32,592 nucleotides of DNA from Methylophaga sp. Its GTDB lineage: Bacteria; Pseudomonadota; Gammaproteobacteria; Nitrosococcales; Methylophagaceae. The notes beneath the pieces are model-generated. The model did not search any database and had not been told where the DNA came from. It saw only the letters and a program-made list of their open reading frames with translations. Both the position numbers and the translations under genes were made by a program. Location: positions 1 through 32,592 of the forward strand of contig JASBUF010000094.1 of the NCBI GenBank assembly GCA_030148085.1, in the 5' to 3' direction. Positions 1 through 11,184 of the stretch are shown one piece after another (position 1 is the stretch's first letter; each line of letters begins with the position of its first letter).

Positions 1-90
1 ACCTGATCCCATCCCGAACTCAGAAGTGAAACGACTCAGCGCCGATGATAGTGTGGGAGGTCCCATGTGAAAGTAGGTCACTGCCAGGCT
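1..90 (+). rRNA. rrf: 5S ribosomal RNA, 3' part
   Basis: The first 90 bases match the body and 3' end of a gammaproteobacterial 5S rRNA. Recognisable pieces are CCCGAACTCAGAAGTGAAAC, the GCGCCGATGATAGTGTGGGAG stretch and the terminal ACTGCCAGGC. Roughly the first 25-30 bases of the molecule lie outside the window. The gene ends just before a strong terminator, as expected for the last gene of an rRNA operon. The exact 3' end, around base 90, is estimated by comparison with E. coli 5S. Confidence 0.95.
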
Positions 91-100
91 TTATATACGA

Positions 101-134
101 AAAAACCCGTCTCAATCGAGACGGGTTTTTTTTT
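101..134 (+). terminator. Intrinsic terminator of the rRNA operon
   Basis: A 13-bp perfect stem (101-113 with 118-130, core ACCCGTCTC/GAGACGGGT) closes on the four-base loop AATC and runs into a T tract ending at 134. The A tract on the left arm gives it some bidirectional character. It follows the 5S gene directly. Confidence 0.93.
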
Positions 135-396
135 GCCTTTAGGCTAGGCTATTTTGTTAATGGGTGTTAGTGATGCCAGCCACTAACTTGCTACTAATAA
201 TCACGATTTTGTCGTGCATTGAGTTGATCCCCAAGAATATGCTAAAAAATTGTGTGAAATACTAGACGCACCGATCTTGAGCTGTTATGCTTGCCAACAG
301 TTTTTTCGAAAACTCCCCCCAGTAAAGATAGTCCGGCGCCCATACAGTGGCGTTTTCAAGGTTGTTCTATATCAAAAATCCCAATCCAGGTAATAC
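135..396 (+). other. Leader/intergenic region before rho
   Basis: This 262-base stretch has no credible gene. It should contain the rho promoter and leader. The best promoter match I find is weak: TTGAGT at 219-224, then TAAAAA at 243-248 with an 18-base spacer. A small hairpin GTTTT-TTCG-AAAAC lies at 300-313 and a C6 run at 315-320. In E. coli the long rho leader takes part in autoregulation by Rho. A similar role here is an inference from length and position only. Confidence 0.4.
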
Positions 397-1656
397 ATGA
401 ATCTGACAGAGCTGAAAAAGCAGTCCGCTGCTGAATTGATGGATCTCGCCCTTTCAATGAATCTTGAGGGCTTAGCAAGAAACCGAAAACAAGAATTAAT
501 CTTCGCGATTGTAAAAGCTCAGTCGAAGCAGGGTGAGGATGTCTACACAACCGGGGTGTTAGAGTTATTACCCGATGGCTTTGGTTTCCTGCGTTCACCT
601 GAAGACTCTTATGTTGCTGGTCCAGACGATGTGTATGTTTCACCTAGCCAGATTCGTCGTTTCCATCTGCGTACTGGTGACACCATCAAAGGTAAGGTTC
701 GCCCACCTAAAGACAGCGAACGCTATTTCGCTCTGGTAAAAGTTGAAGAAATAAACTTCGAGAAACCTGAACAATCGAAGAACAAAGTTCCATTCGAAAA
801 TCTCACGCCATTATTTGCCAATGAGCGCTACACGTTAGAACGTGGTAATGGCAGTACCGAAGATTTAACCCCACGTATCATTGACCTTGCAGCACCGATT
901 GGTAAAGGTCAGCGTGGTTTGATTGTGGCACCACCTAAATCAGGTAAGACGATGATTTTGCAGGCGGTTGCTCAGTCAATTACAACCAATTACCCTGATA
1001 GTGACCTGATTGTTCTCCTCATCGATGAACGTCCGGAAGAGGTGACTGAAATGGCCCGCTCTGTTCGTGGTGAAGTTGTGTCTAGTACCTTTGATGAACC
1101 TGCTTCACGTCATGTACAAGTGGCTGAAATGGTCATTGAGAAAGCCAAGCGTCTGGTTGAACATAAACATGACGTGGTTATTCTGCTTGACTCTATTACC
1201 CGTCTGGCACGTGCCTACAATACTGTCGCACCGTCTTCTGGTAAGGTTCTGACCGGTGGTGTTGATGCTAATGCACTGCAACGTCCAAAGCGTTTCTTCG
1301 GTGCTGCGCGTAACGTTGAAGAGGGCGGTAGCTTAACTATCATTGCTACAGCTCTGATTGAGACGGGTTCGCGTATGGACGAGGTTATCTTTGAAGAGTT
1401 TAAAGGTACCGGTAATATGGAAGTTCTGCTGGAACGTAAACTTGCTGATCGTCGTATTTACCCAGCAATTAACGTTACTCGTTCAGGTACTCGTCGTGAA
1501 GAACTGCTAACTTCAGAAGAGGATCTGCAGAAACTGTGGATCCTGCGTAAGTTGATTTCGCAGATGGAACCAGTCGAAGCCATGGAATTCATGATGGATC
1601 GCCTGAAGTCGACGAAGACTAATGCCGAATTCTTCGACATGATGAAGCAGGGCTAA
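397..1656 (+). CDS. rho: Transcription termination factor Rho
   Basis: This is the hexameric RNA-dependent ATPase that terminates transcription at Rho-dependent sites. The product is 419 residues, the same length as E. coli Rho, and starts with the typical [10 protein letters not shown]. The N-terminal RNA-binding half carries the cold-shock-like fold ([20 protein letters not shown]). The ATPase half shows Walker A (APPKSGKT), Walker B ([16 protein letters not shown]) and the [10 protein letters not shown] segment of the inner channel. The ATG at 397 has AGG at 388-390 as ribosome-binding site. rho stands alone behind its leader, and the next gene begins within about 25 bases of its stop. Confidence 0.98.
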   Translation: MNLTELKKQSAAELMDLALSMNLEGLARNRKQELIFAIVKAQSKQGEDVYTTGVLELLPDGFGFLRSPEDSYVAGPDDVYVSPSQIRRFHLRTGDTIKGKVRPPKDSERYFALVKVEEINFEKPEQSKNKVPFENLTPLFANERYTLERGNGSTEDLTPRIIDLAAPIGKGQRGLIVAPPKSGKTMILQAVAQSITTNYPDSDLIVLLIDERPEEVTEMARSVRGEVVSSTFDEPASRHVQVAEMVIEKAKRLVEHKHDVVILLDSITRLARAYNTVAPSSGKVLTGGVDANALQRPKRFFGAARNVEEGGSLTIIATALIETGSRMDEVIFEEFKGTGNMEVLLERKLADRRIYPAINVTRSGTRREELLTSEEDLQKLWILRKLISQMEPVEAMEFMMDRLKSTKTNAEFFDMMKQG

Positions 1657-1680
1657 GATACACTGGCTACACAATCTACA

Positions 1681-2622
1681 TTGCCACCGGCCATCTTTAT
1701 TATGGGGCCGACGGCAGCGGGAAAAACCGATCTTGCTTTAGAATTGGCCAAGCGCCATCCGGTCGAGATCATTAGTGTCGATTCTGCCTTGGTTTATCGG
1801 GGTATGGATATCGGTACAGCAAAACCGTCAGCGGCCACGCTGGCGGCGTTCCCTCATCATCTTGTTGATATTCTGGATCCGACAGAACCGTATTCTGCTG
1901 GCAGCTTTAGAGATGATGCTTTGGCGTTGATGGCTGATATCACCAAGCGAGGTAAGATTCCTCTCCTGGTTGGGGGGACGATGCTGTACTTTAGAGCCTT
2001 GCAGCATGGGATGGCTGAGCTGCCTTCTGCTGATACCGACATTCGTGCTAAGTTGGATGCCGAAGTTGCTGAGCATGGCTTAACTCATCTTCATCAACGT
2101 TTAAAAGAAGTAGACCCTGTCTCAGCAAAGCGTATTCATCAAAACGATCCACAGCGCTTACAACGCGCTCTAGAGGTCTATGAAATAACTGGAAAATCAT
2201 TGACGGAACTTACCGCAGAACAGAGCTATAGTCTGCCTTATACGGTAACGAAGATAATCATCGCACCGTTTGACCGTGCTGTACTTCATAAGCGGATTGA
2301 ATCGCGCTACCGGACAATGGTCGCAGAAGGTTTTGTCGATGAAGTCAAAGCCTTATTTAATAGGGACGACTGTCATCCCCTGCTACCGTCAATACGAGCC
2401 GTTGGCTACCGCCAAGCGTGGTCATATTTGGCTGGTGAGTACGATGAAGAGACGTTTATTTACAAAGCCATAGTGGCGACAAGGCAAATGGCAAAACGGC
2501 AGATAACATGGTTGCGCGCACAGGATGATGGTGTTTGGTTTGATAGTGGTGAGGACCTACCTATCGTAGCCGTGAACCAATATCTGACCGAGCAAGTCAC
2601 ACAATTAAACAATAATGCTTGA
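1681..2622 (+). CDS. miaA: tRNA dimethylallyltransferase MiaA
   Basis: MiaA transfers a dimethylallyl group to A37 of tRNAs that read U-starting codons. This is the first step toward ms2i6A. The sequence has the P-loop [15 protein letters not shown], the [17 protein letters not shown] substrate motif, [11 protein letters not shown] and the C-terminal [12 protein letters not shown] that contacts tRNA. At 313 residues it has the usual length. The start is uncertain. TTG at 1681 is the first standard start codon in frame but has no Shine-Dalgarno sequence. CTG at 1663 would add LATQST, resembles the N-termini of relatives, and would sit 6 bases after the rho stop with AGGG near 1648. The gene leads the conserved miaA-hfq-hflX group, and its last codons overlap the likely hfq promoter. 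Confidence 0.96.
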   Translation: MPPAIFIMGPTAAGKTDLALELAKRHPVEIISVDSALVYRGMDIGTAKPSAATLAAFPHHLVDILDPTEPYSAGSFRDDALALMADITKRGKIPLLVGGTMLYFRALQHGMAELPSADTDIRAKLDAEVAEHGLTHLHQRLKEVDPVSAKRIHQNDPQRLQRALEVYEITGKSLTELTAEQSYSLPYTVTKIIIAPFDRAVLHKRIESRYRTMVAEGFVDEVKALFNRDDCHPLLPSIRAVGYRQAWSYLAGEYDEETFIYKAIVATRQMAKRQITWLRAQDDGVWFDSGEDLPIVAVNQYLTEQVTQLNNNA

Positions 2623-2646
2623 CGATTTTGCTAGGGCTTTTAGAAT
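2619..2646 (+). promoter_or_regulatory. Candidate sigma-70 promoter for hfq
   Basis: TTGACG at 2619-2624 and TAGAAT at 2641-2646, separated by 16 bases, each match the sigma-70 consensus at five of six positions. The -35 hexamer overlaps the miaA stop codon. Transcription would start near 2653, giving a leader of about 45 bases before the hfq ATG. In E. coli hfq also has promoters of its own around miaA, so the position is plausible. Confidence 0.6.
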
Positions 2647-2697
2647 GAATAATTGGCAGGCACTTTTGCACAATAATAACAATATTTGGAGCTGATA

Positions 2698-2922
2698 ATG
2701 GCCAAGGCGCAGACTCTGCAAGACCCGTTTCTGAATGCATTACGTCGTGAAAATATTCCGGTTTCTATTTACCTGGTTAACGGCATTAAATTACAAGGTC
2801 AGATTGACTCATTTGACCAATTTGTCATTTTGTTGAAAAACTCTGTTAATCAAATGGTGTATAAACACGCAATTTCCACTATCGTTCCTGCGCGTAATGT
2901 GAATTTTAACCAGGAAGAATAG
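2698..2922 (+). CDS. hfq: RNA chaperone Hfq
   Basis: Hfq is a hexameric Sm-like protein that pairs small RNAs with mRNAs. The 74-residue product holds the Sm1 segment ([26 protein letters not shown], residues about 9-34) and the Sm2 motif [13 protein letters not shown]. It ends shortly after the Sm core, so the long C-terminal tail of E. coli Hfq is missing, as in pseudomonad versions. The start is ATG 2698, because GGAG at 2688-2691 is six bases upstream. An in-frame ATG at 2686 lacks a ribosome-binding site and would add an atypical MELI. The stop codon overlaps the ribosome-binding site of hflX. Confidence 0.97.
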   Translation: MAKAQTLQDPFLNALRRENIPVSIYLVNGIKLQGQIDSFDQFVILLKNSVNQMVYKHAISTIVPARNVNFNQEE

Positions 2923-2933
2923 GAGCGTATTGA

Positions 2934-4076
2934 TTGTTTGATCGTCCTGATAGTAAAGCGGCTTTTGACGATAAATCGAACAAAGAAGCAGTTGTACTCG
3001 TTCACTTAAATTTCAATGATTCCAACTACGATGAGTCCTTGCATGAATTCAAGGAACTTGTTGGCGGTACCGGCGCAAACATCGCAGCCATAATCCAGGG
3101 TAAAAGACACCGGCCTGATGCCAAGTATTTTGCGGGGAGCGGCAAGGTAGATGAAGTTGCTGAACAGGTGTTGGCCGCAAACGCGGCTCTGGTCATTTTT
3201 AACCATGAACTATCTCCGAGTCAGGAACGCAACCTTGAGCAGCGTCTGAAATGTCGTGTGCTCGGTCGTACCGGCCTGATTCTGGATATCTTCGCGCGTC
3301 GTGCTCGGTCTCACGAGGGTAAGTTGCAGGTTGAGTTAGCGCAGTTGCAACATTTGTCAACGCGACTGGTTCGTGGCTGGACTCACTTGGAACGGCAGAA
3401 AGGTGGTATCGGTCTGCGTGGCCCGGGTGAAACCCAGTTAGAAACGGATCGTCGCTTATTGGCACAACGGATTAAGTCATTGAAAAAACGCTTGGATAAG
3501 GTTCGCTCTCAGCGTGATCAAGGCCGACGTTCTCGTCAACGTGGTGGCGTGCCGGTTGTGTCTTTGGTGGGGTATACCAATATGGGCAAGTCGACCTTGT
3601 TCAACAAGGTCACATCTGCCGAAGTCTATGCCGATGATCGTCTGTTTGCGACCTTGGATCCGACCTTACGCCGAGTGAAACTACACGACACGGACATGCT
3701 GGTTTTGGCTGACACCGTCGGCTTTATTCGTGAACTTCCACATGATCTGGTTGAGTCTTTCAGCTCGACGCTGGAAGAAACCCGTGATGCGGCTTTACTT
3801 CTTCATGTAGTGGATTGTGCCGCCAGTGATCGCGATGATCTGATTCATCATGTTAATGAGGTGCTGGCACAGATCGAGGCCGACGAAGTCCCGCAGCTGA
3901 TTGTCTACAACAAAATCGATAAGTTGGAAGATATGGCGCCGAGGCTTGAGCGCAATGCTGACGGTCAGATTGAAAGAATCTGGTTATCTGCACAAACTGG
4001 TGAAGGGCTGGATTTGCTGCGACAGGCGCTACAGGAATATTTTCCACACGAAGAGCAGTCAGAATATCTGAATTAA
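2934..4076 (+). CDS. hflX: Ribosome-associated GTPase HflX
   Basis: HflX is a GTPase that binds the 50S subunit and splits stalled ribosomes under stress. The 380-residue product has the N-terminal HflX domain with the glycine-rich GGIGLRGPGETQLETDRR signature, a basic helical linker, and the G domain with G1 GYTNMGKST, G3 DTVGF and G4 NKID. The start is a TTG at 2934 giving MFDRPDS, much like the E. coli N-terminus. AGGAG at 2921-2925, overlapping the hfq TAG, supports it and suggests translational coupling. The gene lies between hfq and hflK as in many gammaproteobacteria. Confidence 0.96.
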   Translation: MFDRPDSKAAFDDKSNKEAVVLVHLNFNDSNYDESLHEFKELVGGTGANIAAIIQGKRHRPDAKYFAGSGKVDEVAEQVLAANAALVIFNHELSPSQERNLEQRLKCRVLGRTGLILDIFARRARSHEGKLQVELAQLQHLSTRLVRGWTHLERQKGGIGLRGPGETQLETDRRLLAQRIKSLKKRLDKVRSQRDQGRRSRQRGGVPVVSLVGYTNMGKSTLFNKVTSAEVYADDRLFATLDPTLRRVKLHDTDMLVLADTVGFIRELPHDLVESFSSTLEETRDAALLLHVVDCAASDRDDLIHHVNEVLAQIEADEVPQLIVYNKIDKLEDMAPRLERNADGQIERIWLSAQTGEGLDLLRQALQEYFPHEEQSEYLN

Positions 4077-4091
4077 ACGGAGTGGTTTTGG

Positions 4092-4119
4092 TTGCGAATA
4101 CCGCCCATCTCCGTAAAAT
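4092..4119 (+). promoter_or_regulatory. Candidate internal promoter upstream of hflK
   Basis: TTGCGA (4092-4097) and TAAAAT (4114-4119), with a 16-base spacer, lie in the 89-base gap between hflX and hflK. The -10 matches consensus at five of six positions and the -35 at four. The same gap can fold an imperfect hairpin: ACGGAG-TGG at 4077-4085 with CCA-T-CTCCGT at 4105-4114, with one bulged T. Both are inferences from pattern only. Confidence 0.4.
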
Positions 4120-4165
4120 AGTCGTTTTTAAAGCGAAATCTCTATTTCACACTTTGGAGAGCTAC

Positions 4166-5353
4166 ATGGCTTGGAATGAACCCGGAAACGGTGGTAAAGA
4201 TCCGTGGGGTAACCGTGGCAATGATGGGCCACCGGATTTGGACGAGGTAGTCCGTAATATGCAACAGAAACTGGGCGGACTTTTTGGCGGAAAAGGCGGC
4301 ACAGGTGGTGGCAATAGCTCCAGCCAAGGCTCTTTTGGTCTCGGCCTTATCGCCCTTATTGCGCTGATTGTTTGGTTACTGTCAGGCATTTATATCGTAG
4401 AGGCACCTGAACGTGGTGTTGTTCTGCGTTTTGGCCAGTTTTCGACCAGTACAATGCCTGGCCCCCACTGGCATTGGCCGTACCCGATTGAGAAAGTCGA
4501 AATCGTTAATGTCGAAGAAATCCGTAACGTTGAAGTCGGTTATCGTTCAACTGGTGTTGCCGGCACTAACTCTATCCCTTCTGAATCTCTGATGCTGACG
4601 AAAGATGAAAACATCATCGATTTGAAAATCGCAGTTCAATACCGTGTTCAGGATGCTGGGAAGTATCTATTTAATGTTCGTAATCCCGATGTTGTTCTGC
4701 GTCAGATGATGGAAAGCGCCGTCCGTGAAACGGTGGGTCGCTCTAAGATGGATTTCGTCCTGACCGAAGGTCGCAGTGCTATTGCTAATAGTACGGAAGA
4801 GTTACTGCAGTCAATGCTTGATGCACATGATGCTGGTCTGGTTGTGACTAGTGTGAATATGCAGGACGTGCAGCCACCTGAGCAGGTTCAGGCTGCCTTT
4901 GCCGATGTGGTCAAAGCGCGTGAAGACGAGGTACGTCAGGTCAATCAGGCCGAAGCCTATTCAAATGACATTCTACCAAGAGCTCGTGGTCAGGCTTTTC
5001 GTATTGTTCAGGAAGCCGAAGCATACAAAAGCCAAACTGTTGCCAAGGCTGAAGGTGACGCGAGCCGCTTTACTCAGGTCGTGAGTGAATATAATAAGGC
5101 ACCGGCAATTACCACAGAACGTTTGTATCTGGATGCCATGGAGTCCGTCTATTCTCGTAGCCAGAAAGTCATGGTTGACGTCGAAAATGGTGGGAGCAAT
5201 GTTCTCTACCTACCGCTTGACAGACTTCGTAGTCAAAGTGGAAATCCAGCACGTGTGAATATTGATGATTTTAGTTACCCTGAATCAACTGGTAGTAGCT
5301 CAAGTACAAACAGCACATCACGTGATGACGTTCGAAGCAGAGGAGGTCGCTAA
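4166..5353 (+). CDS. hflK: FtsH protease modulator subunit HflK
   Basis: HflK is a membrane-anchored SPFH/band-7 protein that assembles with HflC around the FtsH protease and modulates membrane-protein degradation. The 395-residue product starts MAWNEPGNGGKDPWG. It has a Gly/Asn-rich cytoplasmic N-terminus, one membrane segment (GLGLIALIALIVWLLSGIYIV) and then the band-7 domain. A coiled, Glu-rich region (AEAYKSQTVAKAEGDASRF) and a Ser/Thr-rich tail follow. The ATG at 4166 has GGAG at 4156-4159. A longer frame reaching back to 4082 lacks a ribosome-binding site and would add 28 atypical residues. hflC follows without a gap. Confidence 0.96.
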   Translation: MAWNEPGNGGKDPWGNRGNDGPPDLDEVVRNMQQKLGGLFGGKGGTGGGNSSSQGSFGLGLIALIALIVWLLSGIYIVEAPERGVVLRFGQFSTSTMPGPHWHWPYPIEKVEIVNVEEIRNVEVGYRSTGVAGTNSIPSESLMLTKDENIIDLKIAVQYRVQDAGKYLFNVRNPDVVLRQMMESAVRETVGRSKMDFVLTEGRSAIANSTEELLQSMLDAHDAGLVVTSVNMQDVQPPEQVQAAFADVVKAREDEVRQVNQAEAYSNDILPRARGQAFRIVQEAEAYKSQTVAKAEGDASRFTQVVSEYNKAPAITTERLYLDAMESVYSRSQKVMVDVENGGSNVLYLPLDRLRSQSGNPARVNIDDFSYPESTGSSSSTNSTSRDDVRSRGGR

Positions 5354-6226
5354 ATGAGTTCACGAATGACGCTGATCCTGGTACTGGCCATCTTAGGCCT
5401 GGTGACCTTGAGTTCGTCCCTGTTTGTGGTTGATGAGCGCCAAAAAGCAGTTCTGTTGCGTTTAGGTCAGATCGAAAAGGCTGACTTTGAACCGGGTATT
5501 CATTTCAAAACTCCGTTCGTCACAAACGTGCGTAAATTCGAAGCGCGTGAAATGGCGATGGATGCACAGCCTGCCCGTTACCTGACAGGCGAAAAGAAAA
5601 ACGTGATTGTTGACTCATTCATCGTTTGGCGTATTGATGATGTCGCGACCTATTACACTTCGATGGGCGGTGATGAGGGGCGTGCTGCACTGCGCTTGTC
5701 ACAGATCATCAAAGACGGTCTGCGTGCCGAATTTGGTCGTCGCACTATTCAGGAAGTGGTTTCAGGTGACCGTGTCAGCATGGTTAAAGATATCCTGAAA
5801 GAAGCCAATCGTATTGCCGCTGGTTTCGGTATTTCAATTTCGAATGTTCGTATCAAGCGTATTGATCTGCCATCAGAAGTCAGTTCTTCGGTGTACACTC
5901 GGATGGAAGCTGAACGTGAGCGGGTGGCAAAAGAACTGCGCTCGAAAGGTGCTGAAGAAGCAGAAAAAATCCGTTCCGATGCGGATCGTCAACGTGCCGT
6001 TATTCTGGCAGAAGCACGCCGTGAGGCAGAAGAAATTCGTGGTCAAGGTGACGCCACAGCGACGGAAATCTACGCAAATGCCTTTGGTCAGAATGAAGAT
6101 TTCTACTCGCTATATCGTCGTTTAACCGCGTATCAAAACATTTTCCAGGGTGATGACATGCTGGTGATTGAGCCGACAGGCGATTTCTTCGAGCGCTTTA
6201 ACGACTCAACTCTCTCATTTCAGTGA
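5354..6226 (+). CDS. hflC: FtsH protease modulator subunit HflC
   Basis: HflC is the partner of HflK in the large SPFH complex around FtsH. The product is 290 residues with an N-terminal signal-anchor (LILVLAILGLVTLSSSLFVV), the band-7 domain (FVVDERQKAVLLRLGQI) and a charged coiled segment (EAEKIRSDADRQRAVILAEA). It ends with the typical LVIEPTGDFFERF. The ATG touches the hflK stop and is preceded by a strong AGGAGG at 5341-5346, pointing to coupled translation. Its TGA overlaps the GTG of the next gene. Confidence 0.97.
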   Translation: MSSRMTLILVLAILGLVTLSSSLFVVDERQKAVLLRLGQIEKADFEPGIHFKTPFVTNVRKFEAREMAMDAQPARYLTGEKKNVIVDSFIVWRIDDVATYYTSMGGDEGRAALRLSQIIKDGLRAEFGRRTIQEVVSGDRVSMVKDILKEANRIAAGFGISISNVRIKRIDLPSEVSSSVYTRMEAERERVAKELRSKGAEEAEKIRSDADRQRAVILAEARREAEEIRGQGDATATEIYANAFGQNEDFYSLYRRLTAYQNIFQGDDMLVIEPTGDFFERFNDSTLSFQ

Positions 6227-6420
6227 GTCCAGAGCTGATCCACAGTCTCTGGGTCGCAACGGCATTGATGCTTATTATTGAGGGCATCATGCCGTTTCTC
6301 AGTCCGCAAGGTTTCAAGCGGGCACTGCTGCAGATGGCCGCAATGTCTGACAAGAACATACGCTTGTTCGGTTTTTTGAGTATGATCGCAGGCCTGATTT
6401 TTTTGTACTGGATAAATTAA
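6223..6420 (+). CDS. DUF2065 (YjeT-like) small membrane protein
   Basis: This 65-residue protein has two hydrophobic segments (LWVATALMLIIEGIMPFL and LFGFLSMIAGLIFLYWI) joined by a basic loop. That is the form of the DUF2065 family, known as YjeT in E. coli, where the gene also sits between hflC and purA. Its function is not established. The position after hflC suggests a link with the HflKC-FtsH system, which is inference. It starts at GTG 6223, overlapping the hflC stop by four bases (GTGA). Confidence 0.85.
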   Translation: MSPELIHSLWVATALMLIIEGIMPFLSPQGFKRALLQMAAMSDKNIRLFGFLSMIAGLIFLYWIN

Positions 6421-6426
6421 CTCGAC

Positions 6427-8905
<2,479 letters not shown>

Positions 8906-8910
8906 AAAGA

Positions 8911-8936
8911 AAGCCCTCGAAAGAGGGCTTTTTTAT
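8911..8936 (+). terminator. Bidirectional terminator between purA and a convergent gene
   Basis: An 8-bp stem AAGCCCTC/GAGGGCTT (8911-8918 with 8923-8930) closes on a stable GAAA tetraloop and is followed by TTTTA. On the opposite strand the flanking AAAAAGAAA gives a U-rich tail as well. The same hairpin can therefore end both purA and the minus-strand dehydrogenase gene that stops at 8943. Confidence 0.9.
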
Positions 8937-8942
8937 TTGTGG

Positions 8943-9809
8943 CTAGTGTTTATTTTGGGGAGAGACAGCGGCCATGATGGCGGAGTAGTCCGTATTCTCC
9001 AGCCCCATTTTCAAGGTGGCGTCGAGTAGCTGAGCAATACCTTCTAAAGCACTGGTATTAAGTCCGAGTTGCTCTGCAACGGATAAAAATAAACGGGTAT
9101 CTTTGGCTAAATGTTTGGTGGGAAAGTTGGGATCAGCAAAGTCACGTTCTAGCATTCGTGTGAGTTTTTTATCAAAGGTAGGGGCATAGAGCGCACTGTC
9201 CCTAACAATTTTCATAAACTGCTCGGTTTCAATACCTTCTTTTTCGACTAAGGCTAGGCTCAGTGCAAAGCTCGCTGTAAGTCCCGCTATTAATTGGTTC
9301 ATCGCCAGTTTAACGGTAGCGCCCTGACCGATATCACCAATATGTTGAGGCTCTTTACCGATCATTTCCAACAAAGGTAACGCTGTTTCATAATCTTGTT
9401 TGCTGCCACCGGCCATCAGAATCAAACTGCCACTTCGGGCTTCAGGCAAGCTACCCAGTACCGGACACTCCAGATAACGGCCTCGTTGGTCACGCACCCG
9501 TGCTGCCATTTCACGTGACTCTTCTGGAGCAATCGTCCCCATTTGGATAATCAAGGTATCCCGAAAAGCGGCAGGTTCGATGGCATCAAAGACACTGTGA
9601 ATGGCTTCGGCATCACTGAGAAATAACAAGCAGATATCAGCATCTTGCAGCACCTGTTGAGCGCTCTGACGAACAGAGGCTCCTGCGTCAGCCAAAACAG
9701 CGCTTTTTTCCGGGCTGCGATTAAAGACAATGAGGCTTTGGTTTTCGGCCAGTAGATGTTCCGCCAGCGCTTGTCCCATCAGGCCTGTGCCGATTAATCC
9801 GATATTCAT
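8943..9809 (-). CDS. NAD(P)-dependent beta-hydroxyacid dehydrogenase family protein
   Basis: This 288-residue oxidoreductase belongs to the 3-hydroxyisobutyrate dehydrogenase / tartronate semialdehyde reductase / GLYR superfamily. The N-terminal Rossmann motif is GLIGTGLMGQAL. The substrate-loop signature appears as ECPVLGSLPEARSG (about residues 115-128). The catalytic lysine sits in GATVKLAMNQL at about K167, with Asn four residues on. The E-x-P-V-L-G-S form is closer to GLYR-type semialdehyde reductases than to the D-x-P-V-S-G-G of classical 3-hydroxyisobutyrate dehydrogenase, but the substrate cannot be read from sequence. It is a single gene convergent with purA and divergent from glyA. 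A serine or one-carbon link to glyA is possible but unproven. Confidence 0.88.
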   Translation of the reverse strand: MNIGLIGTGLMGQALAEHLLAENQSLIVFNRSPEKSAVLADAGASVRQSAQQVLQDADICLLFLSDAEAIHSVFDAIEPAAFRDTLIIQMGTIAPEESREMAARVRDQRGRYLECPVLGSLPEARSGSLILMAGGSKQDYETALPLLEMIGKEPQHIGDIGQGATVKLAMNQLIAGLTASFALSLALVEKEGIETEQFMKIVRDSALYAPTFDKKLTRMLERDFADPNFPTKHLAKDTRLFLSVAEQLGLNTSALEGIAQLLDATLKMGLENTDYSAIMAAVSPQNKH

Positions 9810-9918
9810 GATCTGTTAACAGTTCCTCAGCAGAATAAAACTGTCACTATGCCATAGATGATGGCAGCGTTGTGAGATAGAATAGCAGGCTATTTTATAG
9901 CAGACACAGGGGAATACG
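9810..9918. promoter_or_regulatory. Divergent promoter region between the dehydrogenase gene and glyA
   Basis: These 109 bases separate two divergent genes, so both promoters should lie here. An inverted repeat GCCAT-AGATG-ATGGC is at 9851-9865. Toward glyA, TTGTGA (9870-9875) followed by TATTTT (9891-9896) is the best promoter-like pair, but the 15-base spacer is short and the match moderate. Toward the dehydrogenase gene, GAGGAA on the minus strand (near 9823-9828) lies too far from the start to be an ideal ribosome-binding site. No PurR-like or riboswitch structure was recognised. Confidence 0.35.
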
Positions 9919-11172
9919 GTGTACAAGAAAAACATGAGCATCGCTGGATTTGACGATGAAGTGTTCAATGCCATTTCAGCCGAAAATACGCGTCAGGAAG
10001 ATCATATCGAACTGATCGCTTCTGAGAACTATACCAGCCCACGCGTGATGGAAGCGCAAGGCTCGTCATTAACCAATAAGTACGCTGAAGGGTATCCAGG
10101 CAAGCGTTACTATGGCGGCTGTGAGCATGTCGATACCGTTGAAGATATCGCCATTTCACGTGCGAAAGAGCTGTTTGGTGCTGATTATGCGAATGTTCAG
10201 CCTCACTCAGGTTCACAAGCCAATGCGGCTGTCTATCTGGCTCTGCTACAACCGGGTGACACTATTCTGGGTATGAGCCTGGCTCACGGTGGTCACCTGA
10301 CTCACGGTGCGAAAGTCAGTGCCTCAGGAAAAATCTACAACTCTGTGTCTTACGGTATTAACACCGAAACTGGCGAAATTGACTACGATGAAGTTGCAGC
10401 TTTGGCGAGAGAACATCAGCCAAAAATGGTCGTCGCTGGTTTTTCTGCCTACTCACGTGTTATTGACTGGCAAAAATTCCGTGATATCGCTGACTCGGTT
10501 GGTGCTTACCTGCTGGTTGATATGGCGCATGTCGCAGGTCTGGTTGCCGCCGGTCTGTATCCAAATCCGGTACAAATTGCCGACGTTACAACCACCACCA
10601 CCCACAAAACATTGCGTGGTCCACGTGGCGGTCTGATTCTGGCTAAAGCCAATGAAGAGATCGAGAAAAAACTGAACTCAGCCGTTTTCCCTGGCTTCCA
10701 AGGTGGACCTTTGATGCATGTTATCGCAGCAAAAGCGGTAGCGTTCAAAGAAGCCATGTTGCCTGAGTTCAAAACTTATCAAGAGCAAGTACTGAAAAAC
10801 GCAAATACCATGGCGGATGTCTTTATGAGCCGTGGCTACGATGTTGTATCAAAAGGTACTGACGATCACCTGTTCCTGGTTAGCTTTATTGAAGCTGGCC
10901 TGACTGGTAAAGAAGTCGATGCTTGGCTGGGTGCAGCGCATATCACGGTTAACAAAAACGCCGTACCGAATGACCCACAATCACCGTTTGTTACTTCGGG
11001 TATTCGTGTTGGTACACCAGCTGTGACTACACGTGGCTTTAAAGAAGCTGAGTGTCGTGATTTGGCAAACTGGATGTGTGATGTGATTGACGCTAAAGGT
11101 AGCGAAGACGTCATTAATCAAGTTAAAGACAAAGTCAGCGCTGTTTGTCAGCGTCTGCCGGTGTACTCTTAA
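9919..11172 (+). CDS. glyA: Serine hydroxymethyltransferase GlyA
   Basis: GlyA is a PLP enzyme that interconverts serine and glycine with tetrahydrofolate and is a main source of one-carbon units. The 417-residue product equals the E. coli length. It shows [26 protein letters not shown], the [10 protein letters not shown] region, [12 protein letters not shown] and the PLP lysine in [17 protein letters not shown] 9919 is preferred as start because AGGGGA at 9908-9913 is five bases upstream. ATG 9934, in frame, has no such site. nrdR follows 12 bases after the stop, so the two are probably cotranscribed. Confidence 0.97.
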   Translation: MYKKNMSIAGFDDEVFNAISAENTRQEDHIELIASENYTSPRVMEAQGSSLTNKYAEGYPGKRYYGGCEHVDTVEDIAISRAKELFGADYANVQPHSGSQANAAVYLALLQPGDTILGMSLAHGGHLTHGAKVSASGKIYNSVSYGINTETGEIDYDEVAALAREHQPKMVVAGFSAYSRVIDWQKFRDIADSVGAYLLVDMAHVAGLVAAGLYPNPVQIADVTTTTTHKTLRGPRGGLILAKANEEIEKKLNSAVFPGFQGGPLMHVIAAKAVAFKEAMLPEFKTYQEQVLKNANTMADVFMSRGYDVVSKGTDDHLFLVSFIEAGLTGKEVDAWLGAAHITVNKNAVPNDPQSPFVTSGIRVGTPAVTTRGFKEAECRDLANWMCDVIDAKGSEDVINQVKDKVSAVCQRLPVYS

Positions 11173-11184
11173 TACGGAGCTGCA

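Noticed and set aside
300..313. Hairpin GTTTT-TTCG-AAAAC upstream of rho as a terminator
   Set aside because: The stem is short and A+T rich, and it is followed by AACTCCCCCC rather than a T tract.
356..643. Minus-strand reading frame of 95 codons across the rho start
   Set aside because: It lies mostly antisense to rho, its product resembles no known protein, and no ribosome-binding site is seen. The same holds for the many other shadow frames in the window.
2653..2670. A sigma-54-like -24/-12 element (TTGGCAGG…TTTTGCA) upstream of hfq
   Set aside because: The GG and GC dinucleotides are 11 bases apart instead of 10, and a better sigma-70 promoter lies just upstream.
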